This document shows positions 9,232 to 19,214 of a DNA stretch of 64,000 nt, piece after piece. The notes under the pieces were generated by a model. That model worked only from the letters and a program-made list of their open reading frames with translations, did no database searches and had not been told where the DNA came from. Source of the stretch: Cutibacterium acnes. GTDB taxonomy: Bacteria > Actinomycetota > Actinomycetes > Propionibacteriales > Propionibacteriaceae. A program made the translations under genes and the position numbers. Numbering within the stretch: the stretch's first letter is position 1; every line of letters starts with the position of its first letter. The stretch is taken from NCBI RefSeq assembly GCF_003030305.1, contig NZ_CP023676.1, positions 1,984,001-2,048,000 of the forward strand, given 5' to 3'.

Positions 9232-12200
9232 TCAGTCGGCCATAGCGTTGTCGGCACCAGGACGACGCCCAATGTCGATACCCAGACCAGACCGGGTGTC
9301 TTCCTCAGAGCCGCGCAAGTCGATCTCTTGGCCCTCCGAGTTGAGCACCTCCACATTCAGGCAGAGTGACTTCATCTCCTTGACGAGCACCTTGAAGGAT
9401 TCAGGGATACCCGGCTCAGGAATGTTCTCGCCCTTGACGATCGCCTCATAGACCTTGACACGGCCTGGAACGTCATCGGACTTGATAGTGAGCAGCTCCT
9501 GCAAAGCCCAAGCGGCGCCATAGGCCTCCATGGCCCACACTTCCATCTCACCGAATCGCTGACCACCGAACTGGGCCTTACCGCCAAGCGGCTGCTGGGT
9601 GATCATCGAGTACGGGCCGGTGGAACGGGCGTGGATCTTGTCGTCAACCAGGTGGTGCAGCTTCAGCATGTACATGTAGCCGACGCCCACCTTCGAGGGG
9701 AAGGGCTCGCCGGTACGGCCATCGAAGAGGGTCGCCTTACCGTCGGTGTCAACGAGCATCTCGCCATCGCGGGTTGGGTGGCCGTACTGCAGCAAACCGG
9801 TGATCTCCTGCTCGGTGGCACCGTCGAATACCGGGGTGGCCAGACGGGATTCCTCAGGAATATCAATGAGGCCAACCTCGCGCAGACGCTCGGCCCAATC
9901 ACCCTCGGCCTGGGTGATATCCCAGCCGGAGTGAGCGATCCAGCCCAGGTGCATCTCAAGAACCTGCCCGACGTTCATTCGGGAGGGCACACCCAACGGG
10001 TTGAGGATGATGTCGACAGGGGTGCCGTCCGGCAGGAACGGCATGTCCTCGACAGGTAGAATCTTCGAGATGACGCCCTTGTTACCGTGGCGTCCGGCCA
10101 GCTTGTCACCGATGGAGATCTTGCGCTTCTGGGCGACGTAGACGCGAACCATCTGGTTAACGCCCGGCGCCAACTCGTCACCGTTCTCGGTGTCGAAGAT
10201 GCGCACCCCGATGACAGTGCCTTCCTCGCCGTGAGGAACCTTAAGGGAAGTATCACGGACCTCGCGGGCCTTCTCACCGAAGATCGCGCGCAGCAGACGC
10301 TCCTCAGGGGTCAGCTCGGTCTCGCCCTTCGGAGTGACCTTGCCAACCAGGATGTCGCCAGTGCCGACCTCTGCACCGATACGCACGATGCCGTTCTCGT
10401 CAAGGTTGGCCAGCATATCCTCGGAAACGTTCGGAATATCCCGAGTAATCTCCTCAGCACCCAGCTTGGTATCACGAGCGTCGACCTCGTGCTCCTCGAT
10501 GTGGATCGAGGTGAGAACGTCATCAGAGACGATCCGCTGGGACAGAATGATGGCGTCCTCATAGTTGAGGCCTTGCCAAGGCATGAATGCGGCCAACATA
10601 TTGCGACCGAGGGCAAGCTCGCCGTTGTCGGTCGACGGGCCGTCGGCCAGCGGGGTGCCAACCTCAACGCGCTGCCCCACCTTGACCAGCGGACGCTGAT
10701 TAATGCAGGTACCGGCATTCGAGCGGCGGAACTTTTCCAGCTTGTAGGTCTGGTAAGTGCCGTCGTCGCAGGCGATGTCGATAAGGTCAGCGCTCACCGA
10801 CAGCACCGAACCGGCCTTCTCAGCAAGAGTGACATCACCGACGTCAACCGCACAACGGTATTCCATACCGGTTCCGACGAATGGAGCCTCAGTGCGCACC
10901 AGCGGCACAGCCTGACGCTGCATATTCGCGCCCATGAGGGCTCGGGAAGCATCGTCGTGCTCGAGGAATGGGATGAGAGCAGACGCCACCGACACCATCT
11001 GGCGCGGGGACACATCCATGTAGTCGACCTCGGAGCTGGGAACCTCGTCGGCCTCACCGTGGCGCTGGCGCACCAGCACACGATCGTTGGCGAAATGGCC
11101 ATCGTCATCAAGCTTCGCGTTGGCCTGGGCAATGACGTGACGATCCTCTTCGTCAGCGGTCAGGTAGACGACCTCATCGGTAACATGCCCGTCAACGACC
11201 TTGCGGTATGGGGTCTCGATGAACCCAAAAGCATTGACGCGAGCGAAGGAAGCCAGCGAACCAATCAGACCAATGTTCGGACCCTCAGGGGTCTCAATCG
11301 GGCACATACGACCGTAGTGCGACGGGTGAACGTCACGGACCTCCATGCCGGCACGGTCACGAGACAAACCGCCGGGGCCCAAGGCCGACAGGCGACGCTT
11401 GTGGGTCATCTCGGCCAGCGGGTTGTTCTGATCCATGAACTGCGACAGCTGGGAGGTTCCGAAGAACTCCTTGATCGCCGCCGTCACTGGGCGGATGTTA
11501 ATCAAAGTCTGCGGGGTGATGGCCTCAATGTCCTGCGTAGTCATGCGGTCACGCACGACGCGCTCCATACGGCTCAGACCGGTACGCAACTGGTTCTGGA
11601 TCAGCTCGCCGACGGTACGCAAACGACGGTTACCGAAATGGTCAATGTCGTCGGGCTCAACGACGATGTCGTCCTGTCCCTCCCGCGGCAGAATCGCGGT
11701 GCCCTCGTGCAGGGCGCACACGAAGTGGATAGCAGCGACGATGTCGTCGACCGTCAGAACCTGCTGATCGAAGGGCAGGGACAGACCGAGCTTCTTGTTG
11801 ATCTTGTACCGACCAACCTTGGCCAGGTCGTAGCGCTTCGGGTTGAAGTAGTAATTCTCGAGCAGCTGCTGCGCGGCGTCACGGGACGGCGGCTCGCCAG
11901 GACGCAGCTTCTTGTAGATGTCAAGGAGAGCTTGATCCTGAGTCTCGACGCCATGGTCCTTCTCAAGGGTCTGACGGATCGACTCATGAGTGCCGAACTC
12001 CTCGAGGATCCGGTCGGCAGTCCAACCGAGGGCCTTAAGGAAGACGGTCACGTTCTGCTTGCGCTTACGGTCCAGACGGACGCCGACGGTGTCACGCTTG
12101 TCGATCTCGAACTCGAGCCAGGCGCCACGCGACGGGATCACCTTACAGGTAAAGATGTCCTTGTCGGAGGTCTTGTCGGCAGTCTTTTCAAAGTAGACAC

Positions 12201-12711
12201 CGGGGGAACGCACCAACTGGGACACCACGACACGCTCAGTGCCGTTGATAATGAAGGTGCCTTTGGAGGTCATGAGCGGAAAGTCACCAATAAAGACCGT
12301 CTGAGACTTAATCTCCTCGGTCTCATTGTTCATGAACTCCGCAGTCACGAACAGTGGGGCTGCGTAGGTGGTGTCGCGGTCCTTGCACTCGTCAACGCTG
12401 TACTTAGGATCTTCGAAACGGTGATCCCGGAAAGACAGGGACATCGTCTGGGAGTAGTCCTCGATCGGAGAGATCTCCTCGAAAATCTCCTCGAGCCCGG
12501 ACTTGGTATTAATGTCGGTACGCCCCTCTGCAAGGGCGGCGTCCACACGGGACTGCCATATCTCGTTGCCAACGAGCCAGTTAAACGACTCGACCTGAAG
12601 ATCGAGAAGGTTGGGAACTTCCAACGGCTCGTGAATCTTGGCGAATGAAATTCGTCCCGACTGGGGCGAAATGGCGCTGGTGTTCTTCGACGCGGTACGC
12701 GTGGCGGCCAA
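9232..12711 (-). CDS. rpoB: DNA-directed RNA polymerase subunit beta
   Basis: Core RNA polymerase subunit and rifampicin target, 1159 residues with the start used here. I chose the TTG at 12711-12709 because GAAGGA lies 7 nt upstream and the product then begins [15 protein letters not shown]; upstream in-frame ATGs add residues not typical of RpoB. The rifampicin region reads [20 protein letters not shown] followed by [11 protein letters not shown], with wild-type Asp, His and Ser at the usual resistance positions. A promoter lies at 12820-12849, separate from rplJL. Confidence 0.96.
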   Translation of the reverse strand: MAATRTASKNTSAISPQSGRISFAKIHEPLEVPNLLDLQVESFNWLVGNEIWQSRVDAALAEGRTDINTKSGLEEIFEEISPIEDYSQTMSLSFRDHRFEDPKYSVDECKDRDTTYAAPLFVTAEFMNNETEEIKSQTVFIGDFPLMTSKGTFIINGTERVVVSQLVRSPGVYFEKTADKTSDKDIFTCKVIPSRGAWLEFEIDKRDTVGVRLDRKRKQNVTVFLKALGWTADRILEEFGTHESIRQTLEKDHGVETQDQALLDIYKKLRPGEPPSRDAAQQLLENYYFNPKRYDLAKVGRYKINKKLGLSLPFDQQVLTVDDIVAAIHFVCALHEGTAILPREGQDDIVVEPDDIDHFGNRRLRTVGELIQNQLRTGLSRMERVVRDRMTTQDIEAITPQTLINIRPVTAAIKEFFGTSQLSQFMDQNNPLAEMTHKRRLSALGPGGLSRDRAGMEVRDVHPSHYGRMCPIETPEGPNIGLIGSLASFARVNAFGFIETPYRKVVDGHVTDEVVYLTADEEDRHVIAQANAKLDDDGHFANDRVLVRQRHGEADEVPSSEVDYMDVSPRQMVSVASALIPFLEHDDASRALMGANMQRQAVPLVRTEAPFVGTGMEYRCAVDVGDVTLAEKAGSVLSVSADLIDIACDDGTYQTYKLEKFRRSNAGTCINQRPLVKVGQRVEVGTPLADGPSTDNGELALGRNMLAAFMPWQGLNYEDAIILSQRIVSDDVLTSIHIEEHEVDARDTKLGAEEITRDIPNVSEDMLANLDENGIVRIGAEVGTGDILVGKVTPKGETELTPEERLLRAIFGEKAREVRDTSLKVPHGEEGTVIGVRIFDTENGDELAPGVNQMVRVYVAQKRKISIGDKLAGRHGNKGVISKILPVEDMPFLPDGTPVDIILNPLGVPSRMNVGQVLEMHLGWIAHSGWDITQAEGDWAERLREVGLIDIPEESRLATPVFDGATEQEITGLLQYGHPTRDGEMLVDTDGKATLFDGRTGEPFPSKVGVGYMYMLKLHHLVDDKIHARSTGPYSMITQQPLGGKAQFGGQRFGEMEVWAMEAYGAAWALQELLTIKSDDVPGRVKVYEAIVKGENIPEPGIPESFKVLVKEMKSLCLNVEVLNSEGQEIDLRGSEEDTRSGLGIDIGRRPGADNAMAD

Positions 12712-12819
12712 TGTGCGGTCCTTCCGAGAACTCCTACAACCGACCTGTCGGCCGGTCTGGGGGCATGACAAACCGCCCATGTCAAGCATGGGCGATCGCT
12801 GGCAATGGTGCAATGAGCT

Positions 12820-12849
12820 ATTGTAATACGCCTTATTACTTTACCGCAA
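12820..12849 (-). promoter_or_regulatory. Candidate promoter of rpoBC
   Basis: On the minus strand TTGCGG (12849-12844), an 18-nt spacer and TACAAT (12825-12820). The leader before the rpoB TTG start is about 100 nt. It lies between the rplL terminator and rpoB, so rpoBC need not depend on rplJL read-through. Confidence 0.55.
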
Positions 12850-12946
12850 GTCCACGCCAGCTAGCCTTCACCACGGAGGGAACTCTATAAGGCAACGATC
12901 TCCTCTTCACTGAGACCTGGCCGTGATGGGGGTTTACCTGCCAAGC

Positions 12947-12982
12947 ACGTGGGGCCACCCTCAAAGAGGAGTGGCCCCACGT
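12947..12982 (-). terminator. Strong hairpin between rplL and rpoB
   Basis: ACGTGGGGCCAC pairs with GTGGCCCCACGT (12 bp), and the stem is extended by CCTC/GAGG with a small bulge and an AAA loop. It begins 27 nt after the rplL stop. A U-run is missing, so partial termination (attenuation of rpoBC read-through) is as likely as full termination. Confidence 0.65.
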
Positions 12983-13008
12983 AATGAACTTTGTAAGCAG
13001 TCACATGC

Positions 13009-13401
13009 TCACTTGAGGGTGACGGTGGCACCGGCGGCCTCAAGAGCCTCCTTGGCCTTCTCGGCGTCCTCCTTCTTGGCCTTCTCGAGGACCGGCTTCG
13101 GGGCGCTCTCGACGAGGTCCTTGGCGTCCTTCAGGCCCAGGCTGGTGAGGCCACGGACCTCCTTGATGACCTGGATCTTTTTGTCGCCGGCCGACTCGAG
13201 GATGACGTCGAACTCGTCTTTCTCCTCCTCGGCAGGAGCGGCCTCGCCACCGGCAGCCGGAGCACCGGCAGCAGCGACAGCCACCGGGGCGGCGGCGGAC
13301 ACGTCAAAGGTCTCCTCGAACTGCTTCACGAACTCAGAGAGCTCGATGAGGGTCATCTCCTTGAAAGCGTCAAGGAGCTCTTCGTTGCTGAGCTTCGCCA
13401 T
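13009..13401 (-). CDS. rplL: 50S ribosomal protein L7/L12
   Basis: Stalk protein that recruits translation factor GTPases, 130 residues. The start [16 protein letters not shown] is the family N-terminus. An Ala/Gly/Pro-rich hinge (about residues 40-60, [12 protein letters not shown]) precedes the C-terminal domain [20 protein letters not shown]. It lies 13 nt after rplJ, as in nearly all bacteria. Confidence 0.98.
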   Translation of the reverse strand: MAKLSNEELLDAFKEMTLIELSEFVKQFEETFDVSAAAPVAVAAAGAPAAGGEAAPAEEEKDEFDVILESAGDKKIQVIKEVRGLTSLGLKDAKDLVESAPKPVLEKAKKEDAEKAKEALEAAGATVTLK

Positions 13402-13414
13402 GATCGGCGTCCTT

Positions 13415-14029
13415 TCACTCGTTGGTGTTGTCCTGGGCGGCGGACGCCTCAGGGGTCTCGGTTGTCTTGGGCTCCTGGTCGGAAGCCTCTCCAGCTCCAC
13501 CGATCACAGACGGCTCGGCAGCAGCCTTCTCCTGCAAAGCACCCAGGCCGCGGGCGGCCTTCGACGGCAGGGCGTTGAAGACCACAGCGGCCTTCGTGAG
13601 GTTGGCCTTGAGGCCACCGGCGAGCTTGGCGAGGAGGACCTCGCGGGACTCGAGATCGGCGAGCTTCTTAACCTGGTCGGCGTCAAGGACGTTACCGTCC
13701 ATCACACCGCCCTTAATGACCAGGAGCGGGTTGTCCTTTGCGAAGTTCTTCAAACCCTTGGCCACGGAGGCCACGTCACCGTTAATAAAGGCGAGGGCGG
13801 TGGGGCCGACGAGCTGGTCGTCGAGTCCCTCAATACCCGCCTCCTTGGCGGCAATGCGGGTGAGGGTGTTCTTCGCAACGGCGTAGGTGGCGTCACTCCC
13901 CAGTGAACGGCGCAGATCCTTGAGCGCCGACACGGAGAGACCGCGGTACTCGGTCAGCACGGTGGCGCCGGCCGAAGAAAACTTCTCCTTCAGCTCGGCG
14001 ACCGCAGCGACCTTGTCAGGCCTAGCCAT
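13415..14029 (-). CDS. rplJ: 50S ribosomal protein L10
   Basis: Anchors the L7/L12 stalk to 23S rRNA and, in many bacteria, represses its own mRNA through the leader. It is 204 residues, longer than the usual 165-180 because of an acidic Ser/Thr/Glu-rich C-terminal tail of about 35 residues. The start [17 protein letters not shown] has AAGGAGACCCA directly upstream; the longer frame from 14158 runs into the leader. Confidence 0.96.
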   Translation of the reverse strand: MARPDKVAAVAELKEKFSSAGATVLTEYRGLSVSALKDLRRSLGSDATYAVAKNTLTRIAAKEAGIEGLDDQLVGPTALAFINGDVASVAKGLKNFAKDNPLLVIKGGVMDGNVLDADQVKKLADLESREVLLAKLAGGLKANLTKAAVVFNALPSKAARGLGALQEKAAAEPSVIGGAGEASDQEPKTTETPEASAAQDNTNE

Positions 14030-14419
14030 TGGGTCTCCTTCCCACTTCTCGTACGTCGCGCTGGCAGCTGGACTGCTAGCGCCGGAGCCGTAGGGAGGAC
14101 AAAAAGAAACCCCGGTGCGCAGGCGCACGACGGGGTAATAAATCATCTCGGCGTTCACCTGCGCGGGCCATCCATCGCTCCGGATGCTTGGCGGGAAACC
14201 CCGACCAGCGGTCTACGGCAACTCATACAGAATAGCTGGCTGTAGGTGGAGTGCCAAATTACCGGATAAGACAGCTCCAATCGCCCCAATAACATGTCCA
14301 TCTGTGGATGCGCCCAGAACCCCCCCCCCCCAGTGTGATGACGCCATGACCACCATGGTCACGTCCACACGTTTGGCTGAGGCACACCTGGGCAGGCGGT
14401 GGCTCGCGGAAGACGCAAA
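14030..14419 (-). promoter_or_regulatory. rplJL leader region (L10-leader type) with a C12 tract
   Basis: About 390 nt without a gene between the rplA terminator and rplJ. Its position and GC-rich complementary segments (for example around 14085-14135, GCGCAC/GTGCGC) fit the L10-binding autoregulatory leader known from other bacteria, though I did not fold it. A run of 12 C occurs at 14320-14331. No coding sequence is convincing here. Confidence 0.5.
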
Positions 14420-14452
14420 GACGGCCCCCGCAACGTCGTTGTGGGGGCCGTC
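14420..14452 (-). terminator. Terminator of rplK-rplA
   Basis: GACGGCCCCC pairs with GGGGGCCGTC. After one mismatch the stem continues with CAAC/GTTG around a 3-nt loop. On the minus strand it is followed by UCUUUGCG. It begins 10 nt after the rplA stop. Confidence 0.8.
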
Positions 14453-14461
14453 AACAGTCAG

Positions 14462-15160
14462 TCAGTCTGCGTCGCGAGCGGCGACAGGATCGATCTGCAC
14501 ACCGGGACCCATCGTCGAAGAAACGGTAATTTTACGCAGGTAACGACCCTTAGCGGCGTTCGGCTTAAGACGCAAGATCTCGTCGAGAGCAGCGAAGTAA
14601 TTCTCGGCCAGCTTCTCCGACCCGAAGGACACCTTCCCAATAAGGAAGTGAAGGTTGGCGTAACGATCGGTACGGAACTCGATCTTGCCGCCCTTAATAT
14701 CGGAGACAGCCTTAGCGACATCCATGGTGACAGTACCGGTCTTAGGGTTCGGCATCAGGCCACGCGGACCGAGCACGCGTCCCAGACGGCCAACTTTGCC
14801 CATCATGTCCGGGGTAGCAACCACGGAGTCGAAGTCCAAGTACCCGCCCTGGACCTTGGCGATGAGATCGTCGTCACCGACCTCGTCGGCGCCCGCCTCG
14901 CGGGCAGCCTCGGCCTTCTCACCGGTAGCAAAGACGAGGACCCGTGCCGTCTTGCCAGTGCCGTGAGGAAGGTTGACGGTACCGCGAACCATCTGGTCGG
15001 CCTTCTTGGGGTCGACGCCGAGACGGATAGCCACATCGACGGTCTCGTCGAACTTGGCCGACGCGCCGGAAGCCACCAGGGCCAGAGCCTCCTCCGGGGA
15101 GTACAGCTGGTCGAGGTTCACCTTCTCAGCGGCTGCGCGATATGCCTTGCTGCGCTTCAT
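14462..15160 (-). CDS. rplA: 50S ribosomal protein L1
   Basis: Forms the mobile L1 stalk that handles exit-site tRNA. It is 232 residues. It starts [14 protein letters not shown] after GAAAGGAACC. The L1 signature [14 protein letters not shown] is present. Cotranscribed after rplK, with a terminator directly downstream. Confidence 0.98.
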   Translation of the reverse strand: MKRSKAYRAAAEKVNLDQLYSPEEALALVASGASAKFDETVDVAIRLGVDPKKADQMVRGTVNLPHGTGKTARVLVFATGEKAEAAREAGADEVGDDDLIAKVQGGYLDFDSVVATPDMMGKVGRLGRVLGPRGLMPNPKTGTVTMDVAKAVSDIKGGKIEFRTDRYANLHFLIGKVSFGSEKLAENYFAALDEILRLKPNAAKGRYLRKITVSSTMGPGVQIDPVAARDAD

Positions 15161-15249
15161 ATCTGGTTCCTTTCACCAGGTGTGGTGAGGGCAGCGCGTG
15201 CCCCTCCACAAAAATTGTTTGTGGGAAAACTGTCTGCGGGTTGGGCGCC

Positions 15250-15681
15250 TCAGACCTCAACCTCGACGCCCATGGACCGAGCAGTACCAGCCACGATCTT
15301 CATGGCCGCCTCAATGTCGTTGGCATTGAGGTCTGGCATCTTAGTCTCGGCGATCTCACGGACCTGATCCTTGGAGATCTTGCCAACCTTGTGGGTCGCC
15401 GGGTTCTCCGTGCCCTTCTTAATTCCGGCAGCCTTCTTAATGAGCTCAGCAGCCGGCGGGGTCTTGAGGACGAAGCTGAACGTGCGGTCCTCGTAGATGG
15501 TGATTTCGACCGGGACGATGTTTCCACGCTGTCCCTCAGTCTGAGCGTTGTAGGCCTTGCAGAACTCCATGATGTTGACACCATGGGGGCCAAGAGCCAT
15601 ACCAACGGGCGGGGCCGGGGTGGCCTGTCCCGCTTGCGGTGCGACCTTGACGACGGCCGCTACTTTCTTCTTAGCAGGCAT
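15250..15681 (-). CDS. rplK: 50S ribosomal protein L11
   Basis: Binds 23S rRNA in the GTPase-associated centre and is the thiopeptide target region. It is 143 residues. It starts [12 protein letters not shown] (AAAGAAGGACC upstream) and carries the L11 motifs [27 protein letters not shown] and the C-terminal [12 protein letters not shown]. First gene of rplK-rplA. Confidence 0.98.
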   Translation of the reverse strand: MPAKKKVAAVVKVAPQAGQATPAPPVGMALGPHGVNIMEFCKAYNAQTEGQRGNIVPVEITIYEDRTFSFVLKTPPAAELIKKAAGIKKGTENPATHKVGKISKDQVREIAETKMPDLNANDIEAAMKIVAGTARSMGVEVEV

Positions 15682-15764
15682 GTTGGGTCCTTCTTTCGGT
15701 GGTGACGACACCGGTCGGTGCCGTCAGTGTGAGTCCGAGTGTGACGAGCACCCGGACGCAGACG

Positions 15765-15795
15765 CACCGGCCAAGTCTAAGCAACTCGGCCGGTG
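15765..15795 (-). terminator. Possible terminator after nusG
   Basis: CACCGGCC pairs with GGCCGGTG across a 15-nt loop, starting 16 nt after the nusG stop and before rplK. There is no U-run, so support is moderate. Confidence 0.4.
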
Positions 15796-15810
15796 GGGCC
15801 AAAATCAGGT

Positions 15811-16722
15811 TCAGATCTTCTCAATCTGGTTGAACTCGAGGTCCACCGGGGTGGAACGGCCAAGGATCTCAACCAGAGCCTTGATGCGCTGGTTATTCGT
15901 GTTGATCTCCGTGATCTGGGCTGGGACACCAGCGAAAGGACCATCAGTGATCTGCACCGATTCGCCGACCTCGTAATCGGCAACCTCAACCTTTGGCTTA
16001 GCCTTCGGCGAGGAAGTTTTGTCAGCGTTCTCACGACTAATCCTGGCGACAACCGACGGCGTCAGCATCTTGACGACCTCATCAAAAGTTAACGGGATCG
16101 GAGTGGTGGATTGCCCGACGAACCCGGTCACCGACGGGGTGTGGCGCACGATACCCCACGAGTCGTCAGTGAGGTCCATCCGCACCAGCACGTAACCAGG
16201 CAAATACACCCTGGTGATCGTACGGCGCGCGCCGTTGCGGATCTCGACGACCTCCTCGGTCGGGACGACCGTTTCAAAGATGTAGTCCTCCATGTTGAAG
16301 TTCTGCACCCGAGCGTCCAGGTTCTGTTTCACCTTGTTCTCCATGCCGGAGTAGGTGTGCAGCACGTACCACTCGCCGAACTTCGAGGACAGCTCACCGC
16401 GCAACTCTTCAATGGCAGCGTCAACGACATCCTGATTATCAGCATTATCAGCTTCAGAAGACTCATTCTCGTCGGCGTCTTGCTCATCGTCAGCAGCCTG
16501 ACCGATGCCGAGGTTACGGGCGATGTCATCATCTGAGGCCTCGGCAGGCTCGTCGTCACCAAGATCAAGGTCGATCTCGGGCTCCTCAGCAGAGTCCTCC
16601 TCGCTGAGGTCCCCAAGGTCGATCTCGACCTCGTCGTCCTTCTCCTCGGCGGTGTCGGGGGTTAACGCGTCAAGGTTAATCTCGACGTCGTTAGTTTCAC
16701 TGAAATGGGGGCTGTCACTCAC
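15811..16722 (-). CDS. nusG: Transcription termination/antitermination factor NusG
   Basis: Binds RNA polymerase through an NGN domain and couples it to Rho or to ribosomal S10 through a KOW domain. It is 303 residues from a GTG start (16722). The first 110 or so residues are very acidic ([19 protein letters not shown] and similar) and probably disordered. The NGN domain follows, beginning at [18 protein letters not shown]. The C-terminal KOW contains [19 protein letters not shown]. Acidic N-terminal extensions are common in actinobacterial NusG. It lies 23 nt after secE. Confidence 0.96.
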   Translation of the reverse strand: MSDSPHFSETNDVEINLDALTPDTAEEKDDEVEIDLGDLSEEDSAEEPEIDLDLGDDEPAEASDDDIARNLGIGQAADDEQDADENESSEADNADNQDVVDAAIEELRGELSSKFGEWYVLHTYSGMENKVKQNLDARVQNFNMEDYIFETVVPTEEVVEIRNGARRTITRVYLPGYVLVRMDLTDDSWGIVRHTPSVTGFVGQSTTPIPLTFDEVVKMLTPSVVARISRENADKTSSPKAKPKVEVADYEVGESVQITDGPFAGVPAQITEINTNNQRIKALVEILGRSTPVDLEFNQIEKI

Positions 16723-16745
16723 AGGTCAATTCTCCAATGTGATCG

Positions 16746-17396
16746 TCAGTGGCCAAAGAGCTTGATGACGACCCATCCGAAGACGACGTCCAAGCCACTG
16801 ACGTAGGCGATGATGAGCAGAACAAAGACGAGGACGACGAGGAAGTACTGTCCCAGCTCGTCGCCACTAGGCCACTTGACCTTGCGCAACTCAGCAACCG
16901 ACTGCTTAGTGAAGGTCACCGGGCCAATGCGTTGCTTGCCCTGATCGGCGGGCTTATGGTGAGAACGCTCCTTGCGAACCGGAGCTTTCGTCAGCTTACG
17001 CTTCGGCTCGGGGCCAGCAGACTTAGCCGCAGACGCGGTAGCGGGCTCCTCATCAGCCGCGCTAGCTTCCTTGCGCACGGGCTTGCCGCGGCGGGCTGGT
17101 TTGCCAGCAGAATCCTTCTTGCGCACCGGCCGGGAAGAACGAGCTGACGCAGCGACCTCCTCCGCTCCTTCGAGCTGGTCGGGGTCGTCAATAACCATAT
17201 CTTCGGGATCGGCCTTATCGGGAGTCTTATCGACGACATCGTCTGGGGTCGTCAACTCTTCAGCCTCTGGGTCGACAACGTCGTACTCGTCAGTCTCCGG
17301 AAGGTTGTTGGATGCCAGATCCTCGCCCCTTGGAGACAGCTCGCCCTTGACGGAAGGATCGTCTCCGTCGCTGAGGTTTCGCTTCTCGTCGGTCAC
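16746..17396 (-). CDS. secE: Preprotein translocase subunit SecE
   Basis: Single-span partner of SecY that stabilises the translocon. It is 216 residues with the GTG start at 17396 (GAAGGA upstream); the longer frame would run through the tRNA-Trp gene. The first 150 or so residues are charged low-complexity sequence. The SecE core is at the C-terminus: VAELRKVKWPSGDELGQYF and a membrane segment FLVVLVFVLLIIAYVSGL. The classical SecE is about 60-80 residues, so most of this protein is an extension. Confidence 0.93.
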   Translation of the reverse strand: MTDEKRNLSDGDDPSVKGELSPRGEDLASNNLPETDEYDVVDPEAEELTTPDDVVDKTPDKADPEDMVIDDPDQLEGAEEVAASARSSRPVRKKDSAGKPARRGKPVRKEASAADEEPATASAAKSAGPEPKRKLTKAPVRKERSHHKPADQGKQRIGPVTFTKQSVAELRKVKWPSGDELGQYFLVVLVFVLLIIAYVSGLDVVFGWVVIKLFGH

Positions 17397-17489
17397 GCTA
17401 TTCCTTCGGGTCCTGCCTGACGGTTGGTGCCGTGGACCAGGACTTCGCCACGGCTGCGCACCAGGGATACGCCCCGCACATGCGTCTCG

Positions 17490-17562
<73 letters not shown>

Positions 17563-17773
17563 TCGGCGATGCCTGGGTGACAACGCCAGCACAGGGAGTA
17601 TAGGAGAGAACTCGGTCCCGCGTCGAATTAGGCACGATAGAAGCCTACAGAACTTCCGTCCAACCATCCATCGGGTGGTGGCCGCAGTCATTTCAACTAC
17701 GCGGTCGTCGTGGTCCACGAACATGCCCCTTCCTGCTGCCAACTCAGCGCAGTCGTTGGGCATCAGAAATATG
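17563..17773. other. Spacer between tRNA-Trp and the aminotransferase
   Basis: This stretch, upstream of tRNA-Trp and downstream of the aminotransferase terminator, shows no convincing gene. It probably contains the promoter for the tRNA-Trp-secE-nusG transcript, but I could not pick a clear -35/-10 pair. Confidence 0.4.
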
Positions 17774-17812
17774 ACAGCGGCCGCGCACCGTTACCGGGTG
17801 CAGGGCCGCTGT
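17774..17812 (-). terminator. Terminator of the aspartate aminotransferase gene
   Basis: ACAGCGGCC pairs with GGCCGCTGT, and the stem continues inside as GCACC/GGGTGC around a short loop. A weak U-rich stretch (AUAUUUCUG) follows on the minus strand. Confidence 0.7.
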
Positions 17813-17845
17813 AAGCCTTTCATCAGGCTGCTTTTGTAATCGGCT

Positions 17846-19111
17846 TCAGCCCTTCAGCAGCTTCTCGCTAGCTGCGAGCAAGACGCAAGTCGACACACCC
17901 TCCATGGCCGCACGCAGCTCGTCCATGCCAGGAAACGACGGGGCCAGACGAATCGTGCGATCGTGCGGATCGCGGTGCAACGGGTGAGACGCTCCAGCTG
18001 GTGTCAACGCGATACCAGCTTCCTTGGCCAGGGCAACAACTCGTGACGCGGTACCGTCCATAACGTCGAGGGTGATGAAGTAACCACCAGTCGGGTGAGT
18101 CCAGGATGCGACACCACGTCCGCCCAGACGATGAGTGAGGACCTCATTAACGACAGCGAACTTCGGGGCAAGGATCTCGCGATGGGCACGCATGAGCTTG
18201 CGGACCCCCTCAGCGTCACGCAAGTACTGCGCATGACGCAATTGATTAACCTTGTCAGGGCCAATCGAGCGGACTGCTGCGTGTCCCAGGTACCAGTCGA
18301 GGTTGGCCTTAGAAGAAGCCAGGAAGGAAACGCCGTCACCAGCGAAGGTGATCTTGGACGTTGAGGCCAGCTCGAAAACACGGTCCGGGTTGCCCGCTTC
18401 CTCAGCCCACTGGAGCACCGGCAGGGCAGGGTGCTCAGTGTCGGTGAGGTGGTGCAGGGCATAGGCGTTATCCCACCAGATACGGAAATCTGGCGCTGTC
18501 GGCATGGATACCAAAGCCCGGACTGTGCGCTCGTCGTAAATGGCGCCATTCGGGTTGGCGTACATCGGCACGACCCACATGCCCTTGACCAACGGATCGG
18601 CAGCTAGCTTCGCAACCTCGTCGACGTCAGGGCCATGCTCTCCCAGCTCCACTGGGATCATGTCAATACCCAGATGCTCGCAGATGGCAAAATGCCGGTC
18701 GTAACCGGGAACGGGGGCGATGAACTTGACGTTCTGGCCGGACCAGGGTTTCTGTCCGGCAATACCGTGAACGAAAGCGAACATCGCCAGATCATGCATG
18801 ATCGACAAACTGGAATTGTCGGCAGCAATGATGTGGTCGACGTCGACGCCCAACAACTCACCGAAAATACGGCGAATCTCAGGGAGACCTCGGTTACCGC
18901 CGTAGTTACGAACGTCGCGGCCGTCCTCGGCATGAGAAGAGACGTCAATCGTCAGTAAGTCTGCGTTGAGGTCAAGCTGAGCTGGAGAAGGCTTGCCACG
19001 GGTGATGTTGAGACAGACACCACGGGCGACGAGGTCGGCATGCTCGCTGCTCAGCTGCTGATGCAGGGCGGACAGGTCATCGTGGGACAGGTCAATCAAC
19101 GGGGTGGTCAT
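17846..19111 (-). CDS. aspT: Aspartate aminotransferase, actinobacterial AspT type
   Basis: PLP-dependent fold-type I aminotransferase of 421 residues, close in character to the PF12897 group (Corynebacterium glutamicum AspT). It would interconvert aspartate and oxaloacetate using 2-oxoglutarate/glutamate. Visible: the substrate-binding region LNITRGKPSPAQLDL, the YGGNRGLPEIR segment, WVVPMYANPNGAIYDE, and SKITFAGDGVSF, where the lysine of STSKITF is the likely PLP Schiff-base residue. AGGAG lies just before the ATG. The group is annotated variously as MocR-like or generic aminotransferase, so substrate is inferred. Confidence 0.82.
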   Translation of the reverse strand: MTTPLIDLSHDDLSALHQQLSSEHADLVARGVCLNITRGKPSPAQLDLNADLLTIDVSSHAEDGRDVRNYGGNRGLPEIRRIFGELLGVDVDHIIAADNSSLSIMHDLAMFAFVHGIAGQKPWSGQNVKFIAPVPGYDRHFAICEHLGIDMIPVELGEHGPDVDEVAKLAADPLVKGMWVVPMYANPNGAIYDERTVRALVSMPTAPDFRIWWDNAYALHHLTDTEHPALPVLQWAEEAGNPDRVFELASTSKITFAGDGVSFLASSKANLDWYLGHAAVRSIGPDKVNQLRHAQYLRDAEGVRKLMRAHREILAPKFAVVNEVLTHRLGGRGVASWTHPTGGYFITLDVMDGTASRVVALAKEAGIALTPAGASHPLHRDPHDRTIRLAPSFPGMDELRAAMEGVSTCVLLAASEKLLKG

Positions 19112-19214
19112 GCTCCTAATTCTGTCCCCTCGCCAGTTCAGGACAACACGCGACCCTCCAGCCCTGCTGCAGTAAGGCTTGAAGGGTCGTGGCGTCTGGC
19201 AATGCTAGGACGCG

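Noticed and set aside
10087..12648. Long plus-strand open frame opposite rpoB
   Set aside because: Same reason: antisense shadow of rpoB with composition typical of reversed codons.
9282..12700. Possible rifampicin- or streptomycin-resistance mutations (rpoB, rpsL)
   Set aside because: The residues at the classical positions (RpoB Asp/His/Ser in the rifampicin region, RpsL K43 and K88 class) are wild type.
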